Numbered from the stretch's first letter, positions 49,952-59,430 are shown. The stretch is 64,000 bases of DNA from JBDSWU01 sp038230395 (GCA_038230395.1 JBBRNI010000006.1:1-64000); one strand, 5' to 3'. Translations and numbers: made by a program. Notes: a model not told the origin generated them from the letters alone.

Positions 49952-52123
49952 ATGGAAACATTTAACCCAACAGAACTACAGCCTCCAGCCAAAAATGGCG
50001 ACGGCGATAGCAAAAACAATAATCGATCACGCTCTGGCGGCGGTCGTGCTGGCGATAAACCAGCCGGGGGCCGCGGACGCAGTGGCCAGGGCGGTCAAGG
50101 AAGTCAAAGCGGAGGAGGCCGGGGTGGTAATGGCAATGGCCAAAAACCAGTCGGCATAACCAGCAGTCTCACGACCTCACGCGGTCAAGCGGTGCGCGCC
50201 CAGAGACGGACACAGGCTGATGCGCAACGCATAGCCAACCAATACCTAACTGCCGAAAACTCACCTAAGCCAGCTCGCGCAAACTTTATCGACGACACCC
50301 CACGACTCAAAGTGATAGGTCTTGGTGGTATGGACGGCGGTGGCTCAAAGAACATGATCGTCATTGAGTACATGAATGACGCCGTCATCATGGACTGCGG
50401 TAACGACCTTGGTGTCGACCTGCCCGGTATTAATTACGGCATCGCTGATACGACCTATCTTGAAAGCATTCACCACAAGTTACGTGCTTACGTCATCACT
50501 CACGGTCACCTTGACCATATTGGTGGCTTACCACATATCGTCCCGCTATTTCCTGCACCAATTTATGGCTCTAAGTTCACTATTGGTCGCGTCGAAGAAA
50601 TCTTTGAAAACTTCGGACTACCTATGCCCGAAGGTTTTGAACTGAAGACTGTAACTATGAACGAGAATACACACGAACGCCTCAAAATTGGTGAATTTTT
50701 CGTGGAGTTAGTGCGCATCACTCACTCGATTCCAGGTAGTACTTGTATAGTTTTGGACACGCCAGTTGGTCGCCTAATTAACACTGGTGATTTCCGTCTT
50801 GACCCTAATCCACTTGACCACGAACGGAGTGATATTGAGCGCTTAGAAGAGCTTGGTAACGAAGGTGTTTTGGCGCTTCTTAGTGAGTCAACAACCACCG
50901 AGCGCCCTGGACGCACGCCGAGTGAGTCAACTATTGAGCAGACCTTTAGTGACATTATGGAGAACGCCCCCGGTCGTATTTTTGTCGGCTTGTTTTCGAC
51001 TAACATGAACCGTGTACAGATGATTATCAATGCTGCTGTGCGTCATAACAAAAAGGTGGCCATGGACGGCCGCAGTATGGTTAGCACATTAGAAATGGCT
51101 GTTCGTCATGGCTTTGTACGCATTCCTAAGGGCACGTTTGTGCCCATAGCATCAGCTGCAACTATGAAAGACACCGACCTGGTCGTAGTTTGTACTGGAT
51201 CTCAGGGCGAGCCTAGCTCGGCCCTGCAACGTATGAGTAACGGTGAGCACAGGCACGTCAAACTCAAAGAGCAGGATACCGTCATTCTTTCTAGTACGCC
51301 AATTCCGTACTCAGGTAATGACTCTAAGATCCGTTCAATGGTCGACGACCTTCTTAAAAAGGGAGTTCATGTCCGCCGCCACGAAACTCGTGAAGTTGAC
51401 GGCGTCGGCCCGCTTCACGTGTCCGGTCATGCTTCGCGCGACGAATACGCTGACATGATTAACATGACCAAGCCAAAGTTCTTCATCCCGATATATGGTG
51501 ACTTTACGGCCAAAAAATATCACCTTGACCTTGCGGTTGAGCAGGGTATACCACGTGCTAACTGCTTGAGTGTTGAAAATGGCGAAGTAATCGCCCTGAC
51601 CCCTGACAAGATGGAAGTTATCGGCGAAGTACCCCACGGTACGATGCTGGTTGACCAAACAGGTGCAATTGTTAGTAATGTTGTTGTCAAAGATCGCGTG
51701 CTTTTGGCCGAAGAAGGTCTAGTCGCGGTTGTCCTAACAATCGACAAAAAGTCTGGTAACTTGATGACCAGCCCAGATATCATTAGCCGAGGATTTATCT
51801 ACATGCGTGATAACGAAGAGTTGATGAATGGCTTCCGCATGGAACTCAAGCGGGCAGTTCAGCAGCGCTTCAAGCGCATTGATCTTGACCGCTTCAAAGC
51901 TGAGCTCAAAGACCACGTGACTCACTATTTGTTTGAGCAGACGGGGCGTAGCCCAATTGTTATACCAGTGGTGAACATCATCGGTGGTGGTGGTAAAAAC
52001 GATCCAAAACCTGCTGCTCCTGGTGAGCCAGTTAAGTCACCAGAAGAAGTTGCCTCTGACCAGCAGAAACGCTTCCAAGAAATGCGTGCCCGCCTCCTGA
52101 CCCAAGACGCTCGCACCGACTAG
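49952..52123 (+). CDS. rnj: Ribonuclease J with an Arg/Gly-rich N-terminal extension
   Basis: 723 residues. Residues 1-110 are a disordered Gly/Arg/Ser/Asn/Gln-rich tail (SRSGGGRAGDKPAGGRGR), longer than in most RNase J. Then come the metallo-beta-lactamase core (THGHLDHIGGLPH, about 183), the beta-CASP domain (KKVAMDGRSMV, VVVCTGSQGEP) and HVSGHASRDEY. RNase J cuts and degrades mRNA from the 5' end. AAGGAGAATTA precedes the ATG. Repeat family B copy 2 follows within 17 bases of the stop. Confidence 0.95.
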   Translation: METFNPTELQPPAKNGDGDSKNNNRSRSGGGRAGDKPAGGRGRSGQGGQGSQSGGGRGGNGNGQKPVGITSSLTTSRGQAVRAQRRTQADAQRIANQYLTAENSPKPARANFIDDTPRLKVIGLGGMDGGGSKNMIVIEYMNDAVIMDCGNDLGVDLPGINYGIADTTYLESIHHKLRAYVITHGHLDHIGGLPHIVPLFPAPIYGSKFTIGRVEEIFENFGLPMPEGFELKTVTMNENTHERLKIGEFFVELVRITHSIPGSTCIVLDTPVGRLINTGDFRLDPNPLDHERSDIERLEELGNEGVLALLSESTTTERPGRTPSESTIEQTFSDIMENAPGRIFVGLFSTNMNRVQMIINAAVRHNKKVAMDGRSMVSTLEMAVRHGFVRIPKGTFVPIASAATMKDTDLVVVCTGSQGEPSSALQRMSNGEHRHVKLKEQDTVILSSTPIPYSGNDSKIRSMVDDLLKKGVHVRRHETREVDGVGPLHVSGHASRDEYADMINMTKPKFFIPIYGDFTAKKYHLDLAVEQGIPRANCLSVENGEVIALTPDKMEVIGEVPHGTMLVDQTGAIVSNVVVKDRVLLAEEGLVAVVLTIDKKSGNLMTSPDIISRGFIYMRDNEELMNGFRMELKRAVQQRFKRIDLDRFKAELKDHVTHYLFEQTGRSPIVIPVVNIIGGGGKNDPKPAAPGEPVKSPEEVASDQQKRFQEMRARLLTQDARTD

Positions 52124-52139
52124 TGGCGGCCGCATGGCT

Positions 52140-52245
52140 GGGTGCATTTTGGGCGAGTAACTCCAGTCCGCACTCACCGTACTTTTAGTACGGTTCGTTT
52201 GTGGGCTTCGCTACTCATCCCAAACTGCACTCAAGCCTTGCACCC
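52140..52245 (+). repeat. Hairpin repeat, family B, copy 2 (behind RNase J)
   Basis: Outer arms GGGTGCA/TGCACCC and the stem TGCATTTTGGG against CCCAAACTGCA, with the same inner perfect hairpin CCGTACTTTTAGTACGG (52177-52193) as copy 1. Same orientation relative to its upstream gene as copy 1. Confidence 0.82.
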
Positions 52246-52313
52246 GCTAGCTTTCACAGCGGGATTGATAACCTTTAGCATAAGAGTTATTATGTTTGCA
52301 GTAAAGATTCGTC

Positions 52314-54551
52314 GTGAAAACAGAAAAAACTACCAAAACACATACCCCCAGAAGGGTAGCTATAAAGCCCAAACACGCTAAGCCGTATCGTAAGCGTCAC
52401 TATGCTTTGTTGCTCGTGATGTTGGCGGCGGCTTTTGTGCTGTTCGCGGTAGTTATCAATATCCGCATACGCGTTGCTGACGGGAGCACCGACACTAGCG
52501 ATTTTGTTAAAAGTAGCTTCGGTCGAGTGGCTAGCGCGCAGCAAACCGTGTCCTCCAGTTATGGCTTTAATTTCAAATATGACCCTCGTCGTTTGTATGC
52601 CAGCGCCGTCGATGGTTCGACAGGAAAGCTCTATATCGGGTACGAGCTAGCTAGCGAACGGCTGTACCAAACAATCAAATTATCAACTAACGCCGTGCCG
52701 CGAATTGCTACCGATCCCGATACGATTAGCATCGATTACTATCCTTCGGAGGGAACTGAAACTAACTTAGAGACCATAGAACAGGCACATGTGGCCGCTA
52801 AACAAGGTGGTGGCGGTGGAGCAGTACCAACAGTAGTAGCATCAAGTGCGGTGAACCTGAACAATCTTCGATGGAAGCGAACTAACTGGAAGCTAGTTTC
52901 GGCCGGTCAGCTGGCTAGTCAATTATCAGCAACTTTCGTTAGCTACACCACTGTTATAAACGGCAAAACAGTCATTATGCGCACGAATAATCGTTTAGGC
53001 ACAGTCAGTGATAATTCGGATATTGATGCGATTGCCAGATCATTCAGCAGTGGAGTGCCAAAGTTGAGTTACGTTGCACCATCGCCTCAATTAGCTAGCA
53101 AAATTGCCAAAAGCCGATCACTGCTCGATACTGTGCTGTTTTCTTCGGCGTCGGCACAAGATAGTTTGGACACGCAAACTATTAGCGCCCTGTACGCGCC
53201 AGCAGTAGTCAAAATTTATAATGCCTATTGCACAGACATTTCCGTAAAAGGCCAGCCATATATATCAGGGGCCTGTGCAGGCGTTAGTGGCTCAGGGTTC
53301 TTTATTGGTAGCAACGGCATCATCGCGACAAATGGCCACGTTGTTACTGCCGACCCCAAGGATTTAGTAATTGAAAATGCCTATACTGCTGCCGCGGTAG
53401 GTAATGGCAAACCACTCGTCAAACTAGCACTACTTGCTGGCCTCGATTTGAACCAGCTGGGCTTAATAACAGATGACGCAACACTCTTAGATACTATCTT
53501 CAATGCCGTTTACGATATGCCAAGTACTGACTTTGCCAAGTCAAATGATGTCCAAAACCTGTTAGTTGGACTGGATAGCCAGGACCCCGATGTAGATAAA
53601 CTACTGGTTGCCACCAATGCCCGTAAAAGCTACGGCAACACTGGGGATGTGGCACAGGCAACACTACTAGCAGCCAACTACCGAGCGGCTGACGGTGTTA
53701 CTAAATACCGAAATTCGGACGTAGCTCTTATAAAAATTAGCGGCAATAACTATCCCATCGTGCATCTTGGTGATATATCAGAAGTCAGCCAGGGCAGTAG
53801 CCTGAGCATACTCGGCTTTCCAGCCGCCGCTAGCGATAACGGTATAGTAGCCAAAAACGTCTCCGACGTGACGCTTACTACCGGCAAGGTGTCGGCTATC
53901 AAAACAGCTAATGGCGACAGTCGTAACCTCATCGAGACTGATACCACAATTGGCCATGGTAATAGTGGTGGGCCAGTCTTTGATGGCAATGGTAATGTTA
54001 TAGGCATTGCTACCTATACGATTGATGGTGGAGGCCGAGGGGCAGGTACATTTAACTACGTGCGCGATATCCAGGACCTCAAAGATCTTGCCAGTGCCAA
54101 CGGCATTCATTTTGCAACTACTAGCTCAACCCAATTAGCCTGGCAAAAGGCTATTACGGCCTTCGATACTGCCCATTATTCCAAATCGCTCAAGTACTTT
54201 GCGCAGGCCAAAAAGCTGTACCCAGTGCATCCTACGGTCGCTAGCTTTGTATCAAGGGCTGAGCACAACGTTAGCGCCGGCAAAGACGTCAAGGATTTTC
54301 CAATTGGTTTGATAATCGGTGGGGCAGTAACCGCTCTGGTGGTCGCCGCTGGCTCCGTTGTTCTGATAGCCCGTCATCACGCCAAGCATCAAATATTTAA
54401 GCTTGCCAGTGGGCAAGTTGCTGCAGAGGCGGTTAGCCATGACCAGAGCTCAGCTGGTGGATTTTATTACCCAGTACTACCAGAAGTAAGTCATAACCCT
54501 GCAACAGCTTTGCCAGCCGTAAGACCATCGGCACATAGCCTCCACCGCTGA
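52314..54551 (+). CDS. Membrane-anchored trypsin-like serine protease
   Basis: 745 residues. A basic cytoplasmic N-terminus and one helix (YALLLVMLAAAFVLFAVVI) anchor it. An unrecognised domain (about 60-300) precedes an HtrA-like protease domain with SGSGFFIGSNGIIATNGHVV (His about 340), NSDVALIKI (Asp about 467) and GHGNSGGPVF (Ser about 549). A TPR-like helical stretch and a second membrane helix (LIIGGAVTALVVAAGSVVLIA, about 665-690) follow, with a cytoplasmic tail. No PDZ domain was seen. The start is GTG at 52314 and is not well supported by a ribosome binding site. Confidence 0.88.
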   Translation: MKTEKTTKTHTPRRVAIKPKHAKPYRKRHYALLLVMLAAAFVLFAVVINIRIRVADGSTDTSDFVKSSFGRVASAQQTVSSSYGFNFKYDPRRLYASAVDGSTGKLYIGYELASERLYQTIKLSTNAVPRIATDPDTISIDYYPSEGTETNLETIEQAHVAAKQGGGGGAVPTVVASSAVNLNNLRWKRTNWKLVSAGQLASQLSATFVSYTTVINGKTVIMRTNNRLGTVSDNSDIDAIARSFSSGVPKLSYVAPSPQLASKIAKSRSLLDTVLFSSASAQDSLDTQTISALYAPAVVKIYNAYCTDISVKGQPYISGACAGVSGSGFFIGSNGIIATNGHVVTADPKDLVIENAYTAAAVGNGKPLVKLALLAGLDLNQLGLITDDATLLDTIFNAVYDMPSTDFAKSNDVQNLLVGLDSQDPDVDKLLVATNARKSYGNTGDVAQATLLAANYRAADGVTKYRNSDVALIKISGNNYPIVHLGDISEVSQGSSLSILGFPAAASDNGIVAKNVSDVTLTTGKVSAIKTANGDSRNLIETDTTIGHGNSGGPVFDGNGNVIGIATYTIDGGGRGAGTFNYVRDIQDLKDLASANGIHFATTSSTQLAWQKAITAFDTAHYSKSLKYFAQAKKLYPVHPTVASFVSRAEHNVSAGKDVKDFPIGLIIGGAVTALVVAAGSVVLIARHHAKHQIFKLASGQVAAEAVSHDQSSAGGFYYPVLPEVSHNPATALPAVRPSAHSLHR

Positions 54552-54615
54552 AGACTAAGTCCAAACTAAGCACAAGCCCATTGACAAATGCTGTATTTCT
54601 TGCTATAGTACGGTC

Positions 54616-54888
54616 ATGTTTAATCAACCAAAATCAGCTCAAGATGAAACGCCTGACGCACTTAAAGCAAGGGTTAGTGAAGCGTTGGATTCTCAACTGG
54701 GAATGCTCGAAGCTAAATATCCGCATCCTAAAGACCGACATTTGCAACAACGTGAGGTTGACTTCTTATTCGCAGCAGCGGGTGTTGTACTTGATCCTTT
54801 TACTCAGGAGAAACAGACAGCACTTAAGGTCGCAGAGGCAATAATGAGTGTAGATCGACAACAAGATTTAAAGAGTGAAGGCCTCTAG
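54616..54888 (+). CDS. Small helical protein of unknown function
   Basis: 90 residues, cytoplasmic, not recognised (DALKARVSEALDSQLGMLEA, REVDFLFAAAGVVLDPFTQE). TATAGT (54604-54609) ends six bases before the ATG. It ends 37 bases before ftsK, which has its own TATAAT. Confidence 0.65.
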   Translation: MFNQPKSAQDETPDALKARVSEALDSQLGMLEAKYPHPKDRHLQQREVDFLFAAAGVVLDPFTQEKQTALKVAEAIMSVDRQQDLKSEGL

Positions 54889-54925
54889 CTTATTCAGACG
54901 TAAGCGGTTATAATACAGAAACTCA

Positions 54926-57136
54926 ATGGCACAAAAGAAAAAACAAACCAGAAGTAAAAAAGTCGCCGATCCAGTTGCCTCAGAACGCTCACCGTTTTGG
55001 GCATATGCCGGAGCGGTAGTTCTATTATTAGTAGCTATCTTTATGCTGATTGGTGGCTTTGGTACCGGTGGTAGTTTGCCTGTTGGATTATTTCACGCTG
55101 GGTATGTAAGTTTTGGCTGGTCAGCCTACTTAGTACCTGTCGCACTGGCCTACTGGGGTGTCTACAAGTTTATTTCTGAAGACCGGCGTATACCTCTAGG
55201 CAAGTTGGTCAGCATGGTCGCGGTATTACTGTTCGCCGCAGGTTGGTTCCACGTGGCGTTCGCTAGCAAAGATATGAACGCGGTTTGGGCTCATGGGCAT
55301 GGTGGAGCAGTTGGCCGGGTCATCGGCGACGCCGTGTTAGGTGCTCTGGATAAAATTCCGGCTAGCATATTATTTTTTGTCGCTACGTTGTTATCTGTCT
55401 GTTTCGCATTTGGTATATCAATCAAGTCCCTCATTGAAGTAATTATTAATTTGTTCAAGCGGCCAGAGCGTGACGAGGCTGAAATCGAATCTGAACTTGG
55501 AGCGCTCAAGGCCAAAGCCGGCTTTAAGCTCAACGAGGGCGTCCCCGTAGAGCACCACGGCACCCAAGCTCCTGATAAGGAAGCTCCCAAGCTGAGCTCT
55601 ATGAAGAATACCGCTCAAAAGCTGACAATGAGCGAAAACCACGAAGCATTAACTACCGCTCGTGACCCCAACTGGCAATTCCCGGGTATAGCGCTGCTGA
55701 ACCAAAAGCAAGATAAAGCCGATGCTGGAGATGTGAACGCCAACGCCAAGATTATCCACGATACTTTCGCTAACTTCAAAATAAATGTTGAGATGGAAGG
55801 GGCAAATATTGGCCCTCGGGTTACGCAATACACTATGAAGCCGCCGGCTGATGTAAAGCTAACCAAGATTACAGCTCTTGAAAATAACCTAGCGCTTGAC
55901 CTAGCCGCCCACTCGATCCGTATGGAAGCACCAATCCCGGGCAAACGAGCCGTTGGTATTGAAGTGCCAAATATCAAGGGCGCAACTGTGCGCGTAGCCA
56001 GCTTGCTAACGTCCAAAGAATGGGCTGAATCGCCTGGTCCACTCAGCTTTGTGATTGGTAAGGACATTGCCGGCAAAGCCGTAGTCGCTGACTTAGCTAA
56101 AATGCCCCACCTATTAGTCGCTGGTCAAACTGGCTCTGGTAAGTCAGTCATGATCAACACCTTTATTACGAGCTTGCTGTACCGTAACTCGCCAGCTGAT
56201 CTGAAGCTGATATTAGTTGACCCTAAACAAGTTGAAATGGCGCCCTACAACAACATGCCGCACTTGCTGACCCCCGTTATTAATGACCCTGAAAAATGTA
56301 TTAGCGCGCTCAAATGGGCAGTCGCTGAAATGGAGCGCCGCCTTCGCACCATGGCCGAAGTCGGTAAGCGTAACATCGGTGAATACAATAATCTTAAGCA
56401 AGAAGAGGGCATGCCCTACATCGTTATTGTGATCGATGAGTTGGCCGACCTGATGATGATGGCCGCCCGCGATGTTGAGGCCTTGATTGTGCGCTTGGCT
56501 CAGAAGGCTCGTGCTGCCGGTATCCACCTAGTACTGGCCACGCAGCGCCCGTCAGTTGACGTTATTACTGGTCTTATTAAGGCTAATGTGCCAGCTCGTA
56601 TTGCTTTTACGGTCGCCAGCCAGATTGATTCTCGCACTATTATCGACCAAATGGGCGCCGAAAAGTTGCTTGGCCGTGGAGACATGTTGCTGTTGACCTC
56701 CGATATGGCCAAGCCAAAGCGTATCCAGGCTGCCTTAATCGAAGATGGTGAAACAGCCAAGATCACTGACTTTATCCGCATGCAACGCCCACCTGATTAT
56801 GACGACGAGATTGTTAGCCAGCCCGTAGTGCTCAACGGCAAGGGCGGTATCGTGGCTGACTTTGGTGGCCAGGACCCTGATGACGATATGTTTCGTGACG
56901 CTGTACGGGTTGTCATCGAAAACAAAAAAGCCAGCACCAGCCTGCTGCAACGTCGTTTGCGAATTGGCTACGGACGTGCTGCCCGTGTTATTGAACAGAT
57001 GGAAGAGCAGGGTATTATTGGTGCGGCAGATGGCTCACGCCCCCGAGAAGTACTTGTCAGTTCGGTTGACGAAGTGTTTGGCGCCAAGAACGCGACCGAC
57101 GAATTTTATGATGACAAGGAAACCTTCGGATCCTAA
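54926..57136 (+). CDS. ftsK: DNA translocase FtsK
   Basis: 736 residues. Four N-terminal membrane helices (about 25-175), a short linker, then the alpha-beta motor domain: AGQTGSGKSVMINTF (Walker A, about 399), IVIVIDELADLMMMAARDVE (Walker B) and LATQRPSVDVITGLIKANVP. The C-terminal gamma winged-helix (TSLLQRRLRIGYGRAARVIE) that recognises KOPS is present. It moves and unlinks chromosome ends at division. TATAAT (54909-54914) lies 11 bases before the ATG. A parS-like cluster elsewhere in the window fits the segregation theme. Confidence 0.97.
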   Translation: MAQKKKQTRSKKVADPVASERSPFWAYAGAVVLLLVAIFMLIGGFGTGGSLPVGLFHAGYVSFGWSAYLVPVALAYWGVYKFISEDRRIPLGKLVSMVAVLLFAAGWFHVAFASKDMNAVWAHGHGGAVGRVIGDAVLGALDKIPASILFFVATLLSVCFAFGISIKSLIEVIINLFKRPERDEAEIESELGALKAKAGFKLNEGVPVEHHGTQAPDKEAPKLSSMKNTAQKLTMSENHEALTTARDPNWQFPGIALLNQKQDKADAGDVNANAKIIHDTFANFKINVEMEGANIGPRVTQYTMKPPADVKLTKITALENNLALDLAAHSIRMEAPIPGKRAVGIEVPNIKGATVRVASLLTSKEWAESPGPLSFVIGKDIAGKAVVADLAKMPHLLVAGQTGSGKSVMINTFITSLLYRNSPADLKLILVDPKQVEMAPYNNMPHLLTPVINDPEKCISALKWAVAEMERRLRTMAEVGKRNIGEYNNLKQEEGMPYIVIVIDELADLMMMAARDVEALIVRLAQKARAAGIHLVLATQRPSVDVITGLIKANVPARIAFTVASQIDSRTIIDQMGAEKLLGRGDMLLLTSDMAKPKRIQAALIEDGETAKITDFIRMQRPPDYDDEIVSQPVVLNGKGGIVADFGGQDPDDDMFRDAVRVVIENKKASTSLLQRRLRIGYGRAARVIEQMEEQGIIGAADGSRPREVLVSSVDEVFGAKNATDEFYDDKETFGS

Positions 57137-57197
57137 AACTGTGTACAAGCGCTTGCCAAGTAGTGTTAGAAATCTTACTATAAGCTTAAGAACAAAA

Positions 57198-57221
57198 ATG
57201 AGTGGAAAAGGAGGCTCGTAG
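57198..57221 (+). other. Possible seven-residue leader ORF overlapping the 57221 start
   Basis: ATG AGT GGA AAA GGA GGC TCG TAG: the last base of TAG is the first base of the GTG start at 57221. It contains the Shine-Dalgarno sequence AAAAGGAGG of the next gene. It may only be a by-product of that sequence. Confidence 0.25.
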
Positions 57222-58357
57222 TGACGATTGAGCGGTTGGATCCATTGATTCCAGTGGACTCCAACACCGATCTCCTGACGAGCTCGCACCTTCCAGCCCC
57301 TGACTATGTCAGGGGCTTTTTAGTTCCCGACACACCTGGATATGACTCATTAGTGACACCGCTGCAGCCTATTCCTGAAGAGGCGCTACAATTCACCCCA
57401 AGCCGTGCTTATTCACACTATCTAAAGATGCATAAAGTTTTGGTTGGGCGGCAAGGCGCAATGCAATTAGAAGTAATCCATGATCAGTTATCGGGGGAAT
57501 GGCTGCCACGCTATCTCTCGGCTGCCGGCTCAGCGGCTGTTGAGGCCGCCTTGGTACGAACTGATCATTCTGCCCAGCAACGACTGGCCTTGGTTGACAA
57601 GGGTGTAGGGTGTTGGCAGCGGGCAGTAGCCGTGCAACGGGCTTTTAATGCCGACGGAGAGGAGCATCTAATCGAACACAGTGCTCCACACCGTTTGGCG
57701 CTTAACATCGCGGTTGTGCCACTACTGCGTGGGCTCATTACTGGAACGATTCCTGAAGCAGTCAATAAAGCGGTTTTCCATGATTGCCTTAATATAGCCC
57801 AAGCTAATCTACTCCAGAACAGCCTGTTGAAATCTGTCGGTGACGTAAGCGGTGCTGCTGATCATCTAGGTTTAGGCTATGAACTAAACGCGCTGCTGTC
57901 GTTTAACCGCCGTTACACGACGGGTCGACGGTTTATGGTGCCGGCTTTTGACAGATCAGACAGCGGGCATCACCATAGCCGACAGACACACGATCTAGTG
58001 GAGCTGACACATCGACGGGGAAGAATCCTTATGGCCACTCCGGTAGAGATAAAGTCCGCCGCCGGGTTGCGCCAACGGCAACGCTACGGCGCGCTGTTGG
58101 TCCGTGGCAAAATGCACTTATCGGCTCCAAATCAATGCGCCCCACGCCCCACTCTCGAAGCAATAGCTGCCTGTTATGAGGGTACTGCAACTCGTTCGCA
58201 GCGCCGAACCACCCATACGATTACCGAGCAGCTAGTAAATATGATTCGTGATTATCAAGCTGGCGACGTGCTCACAGATGTCGTCCATAGCCGACATGGT
58301 ACAGGCTTTCGAGACAAAACATTAGTTGTTCAAAACTACCCCGGCCTCGCTGCCTGA
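57221..58357 (+). CDS. Unrecognised protein with a possible PD-(D/E)XK-like motif
   Basis: 378 residues starting with GTG after AAAAGGAGG. Function unknown. A THDLVEL stretch (about 256) followed by TPVEIKSA (about 275) has the spacing and the Glu-x-Lys of PD-(D/E)XK nuclease cores, which is suggestive only. Several His/Arg-rich loops (SGHHHSRQT, ELTHRRGR) occur. A strong intrinsic-terminator hairpin lies inside codons 25-34, so much transcription from upstream may stop there, or the true start may lie downstream (next Met at codon 69). Confidence 0.65.
   Translation: MTIERLDPLIPVDSNTDLLTSSHLPAPDYVRGFLVPDTPGYDSLVTPLQPIPEEALQFTPSRAYSHYLKMHKVLVGRQGAMQLEVIHDQLSGEWLPRYLSAAGSAAVEAALVRTDHSAQQRLALVDKGVGCWQRAVAVQRAFNADGEEHLIEHSAPHRLALNIAVVPLLRGLITGTIPEAVNKAVFHDCLNIAQANLLQNSLLKSVGDVSGAADHLGLGYELNALLSFNRRYTTGRRFMVPAFDRSDSGHHHSRQTHDLVELTHRRGRILMATPVEIKSAAGLRQRQRYGALLVRGKMHLSAPNQCAPRPTLEAIAACYEGTATRSQRRTTHTITEQLVNMIRDYQAGDVLTDVVHSRHGTGFRDKTLVVQNYPGLAA
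57295..57321 (+). terminator. Intrinsic terminator inside the 57221 reading frame
   Basis: AGCCCCTGAC-TAT-GTCAGGGGCT is a perfect 10-bp stem with a 3-base loop, followed by TTTTAG. It lies about 75 bases into the reading frame. It could be the ftsK terminator or an attenuator. Confidence 0.7.
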
Positions 58358-58363
58358 AAACTA

Positions 58364-58392
58364 TTGACTTTTAGCTTATATTTATGTATAAT
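58364..58392 (+). promoter_or_regulatory. Near-consensus promoter, leaderless gene
   Basis: TTGACT (58364-58369), 17 bases, TATAAT (58387-58392), then seven bases to the ATG at 58400. This decides the start of the following gene over the in-frame TTG at 58364. Confidence 0.8.
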
Positions 58393-58399
58393 AATATCC

Positions 58400-59365
58400 A
58401 TGAATACTCCATCCAACCCCAACTCATTATCAAAACGTACCCTTGCAATCGTAGCGGCCGCATCAATAGGCGGCGGCGCTGTAGGCGCAGCTCTTAACAG
58501 CTCTTTTAGTCATGACCGTGGCACACAGCCACGTGCTATAAGCACGGCTACAGTACACCCTAAAACTAGTGAGTCAGCTCCCGTGGCTACTGAAGCCCCA
58601 GCTGTCGTTGCACTCAAAGCCGAACAAGCGAAAGCAGCCGAACAGATAAAAGCCAATGGTCTCGCCATTGCTCGTTCAATGATTACAAATCTTGGTAAGC
58701 CCACTGCTGGCGCTGAAACCTATGTATACAATCAGTATCACAACGTAGGCAACAAGGGCAAAATAGTAAACCCTAAGAGTACAAGCGATAATCCATTACC
58801 AAACGATGCTAATTATCGTAATGTACCCGAAACTTTAATTACCTATGACGCTAAACTAAGCGTACTCAACTTTGCAGCAACTGGCGGCACAACCATAAAA
58901 GCTGGTGAAAACAAGGGTCAAGAAGAATTTACATCGGCTGATGTTGAGATGACCATTAGCCCCACTTCAGCTATAGCTAAAAAAGCCAATGCAGGCAAAG
59001 TTTACCTAGCCGACTTCAAATCTGCACTTAGCGACCCATCACTTCAAGTTATCGCAGTTGACACCCAACTTAACTGGGGCTACAACGAAAAAACTAAGAA
59101 CAGCTTTGGTACCGAAGGCATTGGAGCTATTCTTTTCAAGAGCCAGGTTTATGAGGGTAACAATGTTGACCTCGACGGAGTAGACCGTGCAATTCAGAGC
59201 AATGACGCTCATGTCTACACCCCAGATAAGATTACAAACCCTGTGTACAGCGATGCCGGTAAGCTAGCATTACAGATGAGTAAAATTGAGGCAACCATAC
59301 CGACTGCTCTCGAACAGCTGAGTGTTTACTCGGACAATCAAATTCCTGCAAGCGCTGGTTACTAA
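58400..59365 (+). CDS. Secreted or membrane-anchored protein of unknown function
   Basis: 321 residues from the ATG set by the promoter. The N-terminal hydrophobic segment (RTLAIVAAASIGGGAVGAAL) is a signal or anchor; an Ala/Lys/Glu helical region (VALKAEQAKAAEQIKANGLA) follows, then a mixed Asn/Lys/Thr-rich domain (for example NQYHNVGNKGKIVNPKSTSD). It is Cys-free. Family not recognised. It has its own strong promoter and a strong terminator, so it is a highly transcribed single gene, perhaps an abundant surface protein (inference). Confidence 0.75.
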   Translation: MNTPSNPNSLSKRTLAIVAAASIGGGAVGAALNSSFSHDRGTQPRAISTATVHPKTSESAPVATEAPAVVALKAEQAKAAEQIKANGLAIARSMITNLGKPTAGAETYVYNQYHNVGNKGKIVNPKSTSDNPLPNDANYRNVPETLITYDAKLSVLNFAATGGTTIKAGENKGQEEFTSADVEMTISPTSAIAKKANAGKVYLADFKSALSDPSLQVIAVDTQLNWGYNEKTKNSFGTEGIGAILFKSQVYEGNNVDLDGVDRAIQSNDAHVYTPDKITNPVYSDAGKLALQMSKIEATIPTALEQLSVYSDNQIPASAGY

Positions 59366-59384
59366 TTAAATAGCTATACGATTG

Positions 59385-59416
59385 ACTAGCCCGCATATGC
59401 GGGCTAGTTTTGTTTT
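59385..59416 (+). terminator. Strong intrinsic terminator
   Basis: ACTAGCCCGCAT/ATGCGGGCTAGT is a perfect 24-bp palindrome followed by TTTGTTTT. Confidence 0.9.
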
Positions 59417-59430
59417 AGCTAAATAGATGG

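Noticed and set aside
58364..58399. Upstream TTG start for the 58400 gene
   Set aside because: The TTG belongs to the TTGACT -35 box of the promoter, so it cannot be in the mRNA.
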